Source of the DNA: Pirellulaceae bacterium
GTDB taxonomy: Bacteria; Planctomycetota; Planctomycetia; Pirellulales; Pirellulaceae
Assembly: GCA_019636385.1 (NCBI GenBank)
Contig: JAHBXT010000001.1
Coordinates: 248,001-312,000 of the forward strand
Direction: 5' to 3'
DNA length: 64,000 bases
This document shows, piece by piece, positions 38,093-46,361 of the stretch. The notes beneath the pieces are model-generated. The model was given only the letters and a program-made list of their open reading frames with translations. It searched no databases and had not been told where the DNA came from. The translations under genes were made by a program, and so were the position numbers. The stretch's first letter is position 1, and each line of letters begins with the position of its first letter.

Positions 38093-38151
38093 AGGATCGC
38101 AACCCGCTGCGTCAGCAAGGGACCGATTGCGATCCTTCGCTGACGCAGCGG
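38093..38151. repeat. interleaved pair of inverted repeats
   Basis: Two inverted repeats are interlocked. AGGATCGCAA (38093-38102) pairs with TTGCGATCCT (38127-38136), and CCGCTGCGTCAGC (38104-38116) pairs with GCTGACGCAGCGG (38139-38151). The order a-b-a'-b' means both stems can form together only as a pseudoknot, or else as alternative hairpins. It lies between the sulfatase stop and the TPR gene start and may be a dispersed palindromic repeat or a leader structure. Confidence 0.6.
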
Positions 38152-38213
38152 ATGGAGACATGCCGCTTCTGCGCTCTCGTATGTACAATCTCCCAGGATG
38201 TCGAACTGTATAC

Positions 38214-39536
38214 ATGATTACAGCCTGCTTGTGGCTGGTCTTAGCTGCCAGGTCCAGCTCGCATGCACAGTCAGTTCCACCGTTGACCGTCCAGCAGGCT
38301 GTCGGCGATCAGTCTGCCAAAGATGCTCCCACTGAACTGGTTGAGGCCGTTCGACATTATAACGCTGGCCAGTTTGAGGCCACTCTCAAGCTGCTAGATC
38401 AGGCAGCAGCGCGTAACACGGATTTCCATCCCGCTCGGCCTACCCTGGCCAGATTTCATCTGCTGACCGGCCGCGTTGCCGAAGCTCGCGCCGTGCTGGA
38501 GTTGTTTGGAGCCGAATCGCCTCAGGAACCGGAAGTGTACCGGCTGTTAGGGGAATTGGCATTCCGCGAGTTTCGGCTGGTCGAGGCAGAACTGCTGTTT
38601 CGTGAGCTATTGGACAAGTCGCACGCTTACGCTATCAGTCAGCATCGCAAGAAGCAGTATCAGATCGCTGGACATGCGGGCCTGGCCGCGGTGGCCGAGC
38701 GTAGAGCTCAATGGTCCGTGGCGGCTGGGCACTTGTCCGAATGGATTGCTCTGGACGCAACTAACAGCGGTGCCCACCAGCGGCTGGCCGAGGCGCAATT
38801 CGAATTAGGCAAGGTTCGCGAAGCCTATTCATCGTTGCAAATCGCGCAACAGAATAGCGTACCGACTTTCAGCGCCGAAGTCGCCATGGGCCTGATGTAC
38901 GATCAAGCCGGCCAGCGAGAAACAGCCGAGAGCTGGATGAAGCAGGCGCTCAACACGGCTCCCGATCAACCTCACGTCCTCTTGGCCGTCGCCCAGTGGT
39001 ACTGGGACAACGATCAGCCACAATCAGCCCAGCAGCCCATCGCGACCGCCTTACTGATTTCGCCGCAATCAGCTCAGGCTCGCCTGTTAGCCGCACTCGT
39101 TGCGTGGCAAGCCGGCAAACTGGAACTAGCCATCGAGCATTTTCATGTTGCCGCGCGGCTAGAACCCGGTAATGCCCTGATTGCTCATCAGTTGGCGCGA
39201 GCGCTGGTCGAGACCGGGGATGCCAAACATTTGCAAGACGCGCGAGTGTTGGCCGAAGCTAGCGTCAAGCAGATGCCGGCCGATTCAAACATAGCTGCCA
39301 CGTTAGGGTGGGTCTACTTGAAGCTCGAACTCTTGCCAGAAGCCGAACAGATATTCAAGCGGATTGCCCTGGGCGGGCAAGTCCAACCTGATGCCGCCTA
39401 CTTCTTAGCCTGTTTTGCCGAGCGAACTGGTAAGCGGGCGGCTGCGGTTAAAACGCTGCGAGCCTCGCTAGACACTCCTGGTCCCTACTTGTATCGTAAG
39501 CAAGCTGAGCAGTTACTCAAACAGATCGATCCCTAA
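38214..39536 (+). CDS. secreted or periplasmic TPR protein
   Basis: A 440-residue protein with a signal peptide (MITACLWLVLAARSSSHAQS) and about ten tetratricopeptide-like units, for example VRHYNAGQFEATLKLLDQAA, AGLAAVAERRAQWSVAAGHL and AKQMPADSNIAATLGWVYLK-type helices. TPR proteins of this kind assist assembly of surface or secretion complexes. The open frame reaches 38007; the ATG at 38214 is chosen for the signal peptide, while ATG 38160 or 38181 would add a short basic leader. It follows the PEP-CTERM sulfatase by about 150 bases that include an interleaved inverted repeat. Confidence 0.75.
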   Translation: MITACLWLVLAARSSSHAQSVPPLTVQQAVGDQSAKDAPTELVEAVRHYNAGQFEATLKLLDQAAARNTDFHPARPTLARFHLLTGRVAEARAVLELFGAESPQEPEVYRLLGELAFREFRLVEAELLFRELLDKSHAYAISQHRKKQYQIAGHAGLAAVAERRAQWSVAAGHLSEWIALDATNSGAHQRLAEAQFELGKVREAYSSLQIAQQNSVPTFSAEVAMGLMYDQAGQRETAESWMKQALNTAPDQPHVLLAVAQWYWDNDQPQSAQQPIATALLISPQSAQARLLAALVAWQAGKLELAIEHFHVAARLEPGNALIAHQLARALVETGDAKHLQDARVLAEASVKQMPADSNIAATLGWVYLKLELLPEAEQIFKRIALGGQVQPDAAYFLACFAERTGKRAAAVKTLRASLDTPGPYLYRKQAEQLLKQIDP

Positions 39537-39705
39537 GCCTTGTTCACCACGAAGGCTTGGTTTCGCATAGTTCAATGCTACCTGGGCAAGATAATCTGCT
39601 TTCGCTGCAGGCGAGCGGCTAACGCAAAGTCCCTCTTGACCATGAGCGCTTAGGTGAGCCGCAGAAATGTAGTTACCGTCGACAGTCGGTCGGAACCCAG
39701 AACCT

Positions 39706-39725
39706 CCACCGTCTGGCGACGGTGG
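39706..39725. repeat. intergenic palindrome, copy 2 (see 3702)
   Basis: CCACCGT (39706-39712) pairs with ACGGTGG (39719-39725) around a 6-base loop. It repeats the element at 3702-3725 with one change in the loop and one in the right flank. It lies 60 bases upstream of the Tm-1-like gene. The gap 39537-39784 has no other feature. Confidence 0.55.
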
Positions 39726-39784
39726 CTTCGGTTAGTCTTTGACTGCCGCTCGCCTTAATACGATTCGTCCACAGATTTTTACAC

Positions 39785-41008
39785 ATGACATCTAGCGTCT
39801 ACATAGTAGCGACGATGGATACAAAAGGCTATGAGTTGGCCTTTGTGCGTGATCGTTTGCGCGCTGTGGGAGTTCCCGTCAGAATGGTTGATGTGGGCAC
39901 GCTGAATCCACCCAGCGTTCAGCCGGATGTCTGTCGCGAACAGGTGCAAGCTGCTTTAGCCGTGCCTGCCAGGCGTGCCAACGCAGCTCTCGATAACTCC
40001 GATCGAGGACAAGCCATCGCTCTCATGGCGGACGCGCTGCGGGATTACTTGCAGGCAGAAATGTCCCAGGGTCGCCTGTCGGGAGTGCTCGGCTTGGGAG
40101 GCAGCGGCGGAACCTCGCTGATCACTACGGCCATGCGCGCCTTGCCTATCGGACTACCCAAGTTGATGGTCTCAACCGTGGCTAGCGGGAATGTGGCTCC
40201 GTATGTCGATTGCAACGATATCACCATGATGTATTCGGTGGTCGATGTGGCAGGAATCAATGCCGTTTCTGAGATCGTTCTAGCAAATGCCGCCCATGCG
40301 ATGGCCGGTATGTCTCAGCACGCTCGGCCACAGCGTCGCAATCGCCCTACAGTAGGAATGACCATGTTTGGGGTAACGACCCCTTGCGTCGATCAAGTGC
40401 GGCGACGGCTGGAAGTCGAGGGCTTCGATTGCTTGGTCTTCCATGCGACCGGTGCGGGAGGGCGAGCCATGGAGCAACTGGTTGCGTCGGGGCTGATCTC
40501 GGGTGTGCTGGACATTACCACCACCGAAGTAGCCGACGAAATCGTTGGTGGAGTCTTCGCCAGCGGACCGCATCGATTTGAGAAACTACTCGCAGCCGAG
40601 ATTCCTCTGGTACTCAGCGTGGGAGCCGTGGATATGGTCAACTTTGGTGGGCTGGAAACCGTACCAGTGCCGTTTCGCAATAGGAATCTCCACGTGCATA
40701 ACGCCCAGGTCACCTTGATGAGAACCTCTGTCGAGGAGAATCGGAAAATCGCGGCGTTCATCGCGGACAAGCTGAATCGAGCCGCAGGACCCTGGCGTCT
40801 CCTAATACCCGAAGGAGGCGTATCGCTGCTGGACGCTCCCGGTCAACCCTTCTTTGATCCCCAAGCCGACTCGGCCCTGTTTGAAGAACTCGAGCGGCAA
40901 TTACGTTGCTCCAGTCAACGGCAACTCATTCGACTCCCCTTGCACATCAATGCCCCCGAGTTTTCACGAGCCTTGGCCGAACATTTTCTGGACCTCAGTA
41001 GTGGCTAA
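39785..41008 (+). CDS. Tm-1-like ATP-binding protein (UPF0261), N-terminal half homologue
   Basis: A 407-residue protein of the UPF0261/Tm-1-like ATP-binding family. It opens with VYIVATMDTKGYELAFVRD and contains the Gly-rich GVLGLGGSGGTSLITTAMRA nucleotide-binding stretch. Later come NDITMMYSVVDVAGINA and a second-domain opening NRPTVGMTMFGVTTPCVDQV. In the tomato Tm-1 protein, which inhibits tobamovirus replication, this domain is fused to a TIM barrel; here the TIM barrel is the next gene, 83 bases on. The bacterial function is not established. ATG 39785 fits the family N-terminus. Confidence 0.87.
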   Translation: MTSSVYIVATMDTKGYELAFVRDRLRAVGVPVRMVDVGTLNPPSVQPDVCREQVQAALAVPARRANAALDNSDRGQAIALMADALRDYLQAEMSQGRLSGVLGLGGSGGTSLITTAMRALPIGLPKLMVSTVASGNVAPYVDCNDITMMYSVVDVAGINAVSEIVLANAAHAMAGMSQHARPQRRNRPTVGMTMFGVTTPCVDQVRRRLEVEGFDCLVFHATGAGGRAMEQLVASGLISGVLDITTTEVADEIVGGVFASGPHRFEKLLAAEIPLVLSVGAVDMVNFGGLETVPVPFRNRNLHVHNAQVTLMRTSVEENRKIAAFIADKLNRAAGPWRLLIPEGGVSLLDAPGQPFFDPQADSALFEELERQLRCSSQRQLIRLPLHINAPEFSRALAEHFLDLSSG

Positions 41009-41091
41009 GCGCTCCGTCGGCAAAATTGAGAATTGAAAGAAAGCGGAACGGCGTAGCAATCCGCGGCACTTGCTAACTAGGAATTTTCAGT

Positions 41092-41925
41092 ATGCGTCAT
41101 TCTCGCGAATCTATCCTTAAGCACCTACGTTCGAAGATTGCTCGTCGAGAGCCAATTGTGGGTGGAGGAGCGGGAACCGGAATAAGTGCAAAATGCGAAG
41201 AGGCAGGTGGTATCGACCTGATCGTAATATACAACTCAGGTCGCTACCGCATGGCCGGACGGGGATCGCTGTCGGGTCTCCTGCCGTTTGGCAACGCTAA
41301 CGAAATCGTCAAAGAGATGGCTCGCGAGGTCCTGACAACCGTGGCCCAAACACCAGTCATCGCTGGAGTCTGCGGAGTCGATCCGTTTATGCTCCGCGAT
41401 TATTTCCTGAAAGAACTAATCGCATTGGGATTTTCCGGGATCCAGAATTTCCCGACCGTCGGGTTAATCGATGGCAAGTTTCGAGCCAATCTGGAAGAAA
41501 CCGGTATGGGCTATGCACTGGAAGTAGAGTGTATTGCGGCCGCGCACCGCCTGGATCTGCTGACGACGCCCTATGTTTTTGACGAAAATCAAGCCGTGGC
41601 TATGACCCAAGCAGGCGCCGACATTTTGGTTGCCCACATGGGACTGACTACTGGCGGTGCCATCGGCGCAGAATCGGCGCTGAAGTTGGAGGACTGCGTC
41701 GAGCGGGTCAATGCAATTGCCACTGCCGGTCGCAGCGTTCGTTCTGATGTTCTAATACTGTGTCATGGTGGCCCGATCGCCATGCCGCCGGACGCTCAGT
41801 TCATCTTGGATCACTGTGACATCCACGGCTTTTATGGTGCTAGTTCTATGGAACGACTGCCGACGGAGCTGGCTATCAAGGGTCAGGTGGCTGATTTTAT
41901 GAAGCTGAAGCTGTCGAAATCGTGA
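41092..41925 (+). CDS. phosphoenolpyruvate hydrolase-like TIM-barrel protein, Tm-1 C-terminal half homologue
   Basis: A 277-residue TIM-barrel protein matching the PEP_hydrolase (PF09370-type) family. Recognisable segments are [73 protein letters not shown] and the C-terminal [11 protein letters not shown]. In plant Tm-1 and some fungi this barrel is fused behind the UPF0261 domain; here the two are separate adjacent genes, implying a complex or shared pathway. Substrate unknown. A short GC-rich hairpin (CCCCG-ATGT-CGGGG, 41926-41939) follows the stop directly and may help termination. Confidence 0.87.
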   Translation: MRHSRESILKHLRSKIARREPIVGGGAGTGISAKCEEAGGIDLIVIYNSGRYRMAGRGSLSGLLPFGNANEIVKEMAREVLTTVAQTPVIAGVCGVDPFMLRDYFLKELIALGFSGIQNFPTVGLIDGKFRANLEETGMGYALEVECIAAAHRLDLLTTPYVFDENQAVAMTQAGADILVAHMGLTTGGAIGAESALKLEDCVERVNAIATAGRSVRSDVLILCHGGPIAMPPDAQFILDHCDIHGFYGASSMERLPTELAIKGQVADFMKLKLSKS

Positions 41926-42044
41926 CCCCGATGTCGGGGGCGGTGGCGACCGAGTGTCGCTGACAGCTCTGTCGGTCAAAAGAAATATTTACCAGTGGGC
42001 GAAGCGATTCGAGACAATCCCCACCATTCACTTAAGCTCGAGTC

Positions 42045-43877
42045 ATGACAATCAAGTTTTCGACAACAATACTTCTCTTCGCCATCTTGGACTTAGCCGT
42101 CGCCTTGGTGGCTCGCGCGGAATCGCAGGTTGCACCCGTGCGACTGCACAGTCAGGTCCTGTTTGTTGGATCGATCGTAGATGCAGACACCAACCAACCA
42201 ATCGCAGCCAGAGTCTATCTGCAGGACTCTCAAGGCAACTGGCTATTTGTTCGTCCCGCCAGCGAACAAGGCACCGCCTGGCCCTACTCGGAAGAGTGGG
42301 TGCCCATGCCCCAATCGGTAGAACGGCACACCAGCGTGTCGGCTCATCCCTTCCAGATCGAACTGGCACCCGGAGAGTACTTGATTCAAATAGAACGCGG
42401 CAAGGAGTATCTGCCGCTTAGCCACAAGCTGGTGGTCCCCTGCGTTGAAGCAGCGCAACACGATCATGAGCCGAGGCAACGAACGATCGAGGAGACGTTT
42501 TCCTTGCAACGCTGGAGCCGAATTGCAACTCAAGGCTGGTACTCTGGAGAGACGCACGTCCATCGCCGTATCGCAGAGTTGCCAATTGTCATGTCAGCCG
42601 AAGAGTTGAATGTGGCCTTCCCGGTGACCTTTTGGACAACCTCTGCGGACAAAGTCCCGGACCTGGAACCATCCAGCCTGCGTTCCCAAGGGCCTTCACC
42701 GTTTGGAGCCCGTGAAGATGTCGGCTACGACCCGATTTGGATCAATAATCATCAAGTGATCCTGCCTCGCAACACCGAGTATGAAATATTTTCGATTGGG
42801 CCACGACGACATACGCTCGGTGCATTATTCATTCTCAACCACCGCTCGCCTTTTGTACAGACCGCGCCGCCAGTGGCACCCATTGTCCAACAGGCGCGGC
42901 GCGAGGGCGCATTATTAGACTTAGACAAACACAATTGGCCGTGGTCGTTGATGCTCGTTCCGGTGGCCCAAGTCGATCTGTTTGAACTATCAAACAATAG
43001 TGTCTGGCGAACCAACTTTGGCTTCAAGCAGGCTGGTCAGGCATTGCCACCATGGCAGGAATTCGAGCAAGAGTCGCCTGGTGTTTTGACCGAGTGGGGC
43101 TGGCTGCAATTTGGCTTCGAGATGTACTATGCGCTGCTGAATTGCGGTTTTCGCATGAGCCCCTCGGCGGGTACGGCGTCGGGGGTGCATCCGGTGCCAC
43201 TGGGGCACAGTCGCGTTTATGTACATACGGGCGAAGCGTTCAAGTTGGAGGCTTGGCTAGAAGGCCTGCGGTGTGGTCGCTCGTTTGTGACTACCGGACC
43301 GATGCTGACAGCTCGAATCGACGATGAGCTTCCAGGTCACGTATTTCAAGTCGGTGAAGATCAGTCCGGCGAGTTCGCCTGGGAGGCCGAGATAGCCAGC
43401 CCCGATCCGATCTCGCGCGTCCAGTGGATCGTCAATGGCCAAGTCGTGTCTACGATTATTCCCGAAGAGATGCCAACGGACCACGGAGCTTGGAAATGGT
43501 CCGGAAAGGGGATGTTGCCTATCCATAACTCCAGTAGTCGCCGCTGGCCCTCAGAACCGGATCGGGCTCGCGGAGCCCCCCTAGATCAGGGAGCAGTACA
43601 CAGCCGTCGATCAGCTTGGGCTGCACTGCGCGCCTGGTCTGACCAGCCTGACGGCAGAAAACGATTTGCCCACACCGGAGTATGGTATTTTGATGTGGAC
43701 CAACAACCGGTGCGTCCGCCTCAGCGGCAGATCGACTATCTGGTTGAGCAGCTGGAGAGTTCTCTAAAACAGCAACAGGGGATACTCTCGCCCGAAGCCT
43801 TCGCCGAATTTGAACAGGCTCGGGACACCTATCGTGAGATTCAGGCCAGGGGCATCGCGGATCCATCTTCTCAATGA
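42045..43877 (+). CDS. secreted CehA/McbA-like metallohydrolase
   Basis: A 610-residue exported protein. The signal peptide is TTILLFAILDLAVALVARA. The first 130 residues look like a carboxypeptidase-regulatory or beta-sandwich module (VGSIVDADTNQPIAARVYLQ). A PHP-like hydrolase region then begins at GWYSGETHVHRRI, whose His-x-His is the expected metal-binding opening. Later segments LNHRSPF, LLDLDKHNWPWS, and GTASGVHPVPLGHSRVYVHT are typical of CehA/McbA proteins. Such enzymes include carbaryl esterases, but most members have unknown substrates. ATG 42045 fits the signal peptide. It converges with a sulfatase across a hairpin at 43963. Confidence 0.75.
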   Translation: MTIKFSTTILLFAILDLAVALVARAESQVAPVRLHSQVLFVGSIVDADTNQPIAARVYLQDSQGNWLFVRPASEQGTAWPYSEEWVPMPQSVERHTSVSAHPFQIELAPGEYLIQIERGKEYLPLSHKLVVPCVEAAQHDHEPRQRTIEETFSLQRWSRIATQGWYSGETHVHRRIAELPIVMSAEELNVAFPVTFWTTSADKVPDLEPSSLRSQGPSPFGAREDVGYDPIWINNHQVILPRNTEYEIFSIGPRRHTLGALFILNHRSPFVQTAPPVAPIVQQARREGALLDLDKHNWPWSLMLVPVAQVDLFELSNNSVWRTNFGFKQAGQALPPWQEFEQESPGVLTEWGWLQFGFEMYYALLNCGFRMSPSAGTASGVHPVPLGHSRVYVHTGEAFKLEAWLEGLRCGRSFVTTGPMLTARIDDELPGHVFQVGEDQSGEFAWEAEIASPDPISRVQWIVNGQVVSTIIPEEMPTDHGAWKWSGKGMLPIHNSSSRRWPSEPDRARGAPLDQGAVHSRRSAWAALRAWSDQPDGRKRFAHTGVWYFDVDQQPVRPPQRQIDYLVEQLESSLKQQQGILSPEAFAEFEQARDTYREIQARGIADPSSQ

Positions 43878-43962
43878 CGGCCTACTACTGCGGCCATCGA
43901 CAGAGGCTTGTGTCTGGGGAAGCAAATGATTTTGGTTTCGGGGGACTGCTTACACCCCGCTT

Positions 43963-43984
43963 CCGGCAACCGCCAGGTTGCCGG
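43963..43984. terminator. hairpin between convergent genes
   Basis: CCGGCAAC (43963-43970) pairs with GTTGCCGG (43977-43984) around the loop CGCCAG. It lies midway between the stops of the CehA-like gene (plus) and the sulfatase (minus), as a bidirectional terminator would. There is no T-run, so intrinsic termination is uncertain. Confidence 0.45.
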
Positions 43985-44032
43985 GCAAGCACTACAAGAC
44001 ATCCAATTGAAAGTCATGCGCAATCTGTTCGA

Positions 44033-45481
44033 CTACTTTCGACTCGCGGGCGGCGGCGTATTGGCTCGCGGCGATTGGTAGTTGTCGAAAATATTACCGC
44101 TGCCCAGGACCCGCGGATCGGACTGTCGCGTCAGTTCTGCAAACAGCTGTTCGCGCAGCGATGCGACTTGAGAGCTGTGCGCCGCGTCGGCTGCCAGATT
44201 GACGATGCAGTCAGGATCATGGGTCAGATGGTAGAGTTCCTCTTGCGGACGCTTGCCAAACGCCAGTTGCCAAAATTGATCGTGCTCGCCAAAGTCGCGA
44301 ATGAGACGCTTAGTGGGACTATTGTCGGTGTCCAGCAAGCCTAGCTCGATGTCGCCGCAGGGCCAGCGATCAGGGGCAAAGTTGTGAATGTAAAACCAGT
44401 CGCCACTTCGCATCGCTCTTATCGGATATCCTAGCCCTGATGGCGTGCCGGGACGCGCCTGAACATCGTTTCGCTCCCGACCCAGAATTACGAAATCGCG
44501 AGTTGGATCGGCATGCCCCTGAAGCAGACTCACCAGGCTGCGACCGGTAATGGGGGACATGCCTGACTGCAGCCCGTCCACGCCCATCAGCTCAAGAAAA
44601 GTCGGAGCAAAATCGGTGAAGCTGACAAATTCGACCAAGCGACGGCCAGGGCGGACGATGCCCTCGGGCCAATACATTACCAAGGGCTCGCGGTTGGAAA
44701 TATCATAGTTATGCCCTTTGGCACGAGGAAACGGCATGCCGTTATCGGAGGTAACAATCACGAGAGTGTTGTCGGCCCGATCGCTGGCCAGCAGCATGTC
44801 CAGCAGCTGGCCTACCTCGTCGTCAAAGGCTTCGACCTCCAAAGCATAATCCAGCATGTCGCCACGTACCGTTTGATTGTCAGGCCAGATGCGTGGAACA
44901 CGGTCGATATCAGACAGTTGCTTACCGGCCGCCGTTCCAGAATCCTTGTCGTAAGGCCGATGTGGGTTCTTGCTGCCATACCAGTAAAAGAACGGTTTGT
45001 CGCTGGGCTGAGATTTGAGAAAGCTGGCAAAGTTCTCTTGTGGCTTGACATTAAATCCGAATGAACGCGGCTGGCCATCTGCAGTCAGCGCGGAACCAGG
45101 CCCCCAGATTTTCCCCTGCCCACCGACGCGGATACCGGCTGCACTCAGCGCCTCGCTAAAGGCTACGAATTTGACGGGGAACTGCGATTGGTGATTGGCC
45201 GCATCTTCTAACTGCCACGGATTGCGTCCGGTCAGGATGGCTGATCGCGACGGTGCGCATTTGGCGGTCGGAGTGTACGCGTTGTCGAATACTAGTCCAT
45301 TGCGGGCTAGGCGGTCGATGTTAGGAGTTCTGACCCAATCGCAGTCATAGGCTTGCCCAAAATGAAGCGAAGCGTCGTCGGCGATTATGAACAAGATGTT
45401 GGTCTGCGCGGCAGAGAGTCCAGCCAGGGAAAGAACCCAGGCGATGACGAAAGCCGCTAGAACAAGTGAGGCACGATTCAT
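44033..45481 (-). CDS. secreted sulfatase
   Basis: A 482-residue sulfatase with a signal peptide (VLAAFVIAWVLSLAGLSAAQ). The calcium-binding pair is Asp35-Asp36 in ILFIIADDASLHFG. The catalytic site is C75-A-P-S-R79, followed by SAILTGRNPWQLEDAANH. VTSDNGMPFPRAKGHNYDIS and the MYWPEGIVRPGR region complete the family pattern. The Cys would be converted to formylglycine. The opening resembles heparan N-sulfatase (sulfamidase)-like enzymes, but the substrate cannot be settled from sequence alone. ATG 45481 gives a proper signal peptide. Confidence 0.92.
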   Translation of the reverse strand: MNRASLVLAAFVIAWVLSLAGLSAAQTNILFIIADDASLHFGQAYDCDWVRTPNIDRLARNGLVFDNAYTPTAKCAPSRSAILTGRNPWQLEDAANHQSQFPVKFVAFSEALSAAGIRVGGQGKIWGPGSALTADGQPRSFGFNVKPQENFASFLKSQPSDKPFFYWYGSKNPHRPYDKDSGTAAGKQLSDIDRVPRIWPDNQTVRGDMLDYALEVEAFDDEVGQLLDMLLASDRADNTLVIVTSDNGMPFPRAKGHNYDISNREPLVMYWPEGIVRPGRRLVEFVSFTDFAPTFLELMGVDGLQSGMSPITGRSLVSLLQGHADPTRDFVILGRERNDVQARPGTPSGLGYPIRAMRSGDWFYIHNFAPDRWPCGDIELGLLDTDNSPTKRLIRDFGEHDQFWQLAFGKRPQEELYHLTHDPDCIVNLAADAAHSSQVASLREQLFAELTRQSDPRVLGSGNIFDNYQSPRANTPPPASRK

Positions 45482-45800
45482 GGTTCGGTGATCCGCTTGA
45501 GATGAGCACGGGCAGCGCTGTTGGTCCTACTGTCTATGCACAAGCATAACACATCCTGCAGCCTGAACAGACTAGAAGGCTGCGGTAGCAGCGTTGGTCC
45601 TGCGTGGAAGTCAAAAGTTATCCGAGAACTTCGGCAAACCAAGCAATCGCCGTTTTCAACGGTTCGAATGCTGAGGGCGGCAAGGCCACCACTGCCACCA
45701 AGAATTGACGGACCAAGTTTTGCACGGATTTAACGCGGATTCAGGCTGTGCATTACCTCAGCTCACCAAGTCATCAGGTCGGCCCAGGCACCCAACAGAT

Positions 45801-46013
45801 TTAGGCTGCGCGATGGCTGACCAGCGATCGATAGGCGACCAGGACTTCATATAGGTCGCGAGGAATTTCAACCACATCGTCCGCGAAATCGCTGAGCCAG
45901 GCTTTGTTGGCATTAGCGGCGTGGACCAGCAACGGCGCCATCTCTGCCAAGCAGACGGAGATCGTATCAGAGACTGAAGGGGCAGCTTGCCATTGAGTTG
46001 GGGAGGCATTCAT
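45801..46013 (-). CDS. possible small protein (70 residues), unknown
   Basis: A short minus-strand frame whose product has a plausible, mostly helical composition (SVSDTISVCLAEMAPLLVHA, then DFADDVVEIPRDLYEVLVAY). It is unlike neighbouring shadow frames, which are Arg/Ser-rich. No family is recognised and the ribosome binding site is weak. It is the only coding candidate in the 880-base gap 45482-46361; the remainder of the gap shows only the possible promoter at 46175. Confidence 0.4.
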   Translation of the reverse strand: MNASPTQWQAAPSVSDTISVCLAEMAPLLVHAANANKAWLSDFADDVVEIPRDLYEVLVAYRSLVSHRAA

Positions 46014-46174
46014 ATTGGAGATTCCGTGAATTGCGATTCGATCACGAGACAGTTACCACTCAAGTCCCGACACGCAGGACTACTCCCCTGTCACTTGGTA
46101 TCGGCAGTCGCGATTTTATCGTTTAGAGAAAGTGTGCAGTTTCCTTGTTTGCTAGCAATTAGGCTGTTGGCAAC

Positions 46175-46203
46175 TTGACAATCCGTGAATGCTTTCTTAG
46201 ATT
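46175..46203 (+). promoter_or_regulatory. possible sigma-70-type promoter
   Basis: TTGACA (46175-46180) is followed after exactly 17 bases by TAGATT (46198-46203), close to the TTGACA-TATAAT consensus. It points toward the Tex-like gene starting at 46362, implying a leader of about 150 bases. This rests on sequence similarity only. Confidence 0.35.
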
Positions 46204-46361
46204 CGCGGCTTTCAGCGCCTGCCATCGACTTGGATTCCAGGGATGGACGGTCGATTCCAAGGGAGGATGAGCCTTGCCCAGGCGCAAAGTAATAATGCTC
46301 GGCCAGTGGTGCCTCACGGTAGTGAACTGCTGGGCGAGCAAACGTGAAGAGCCCAATTCGC

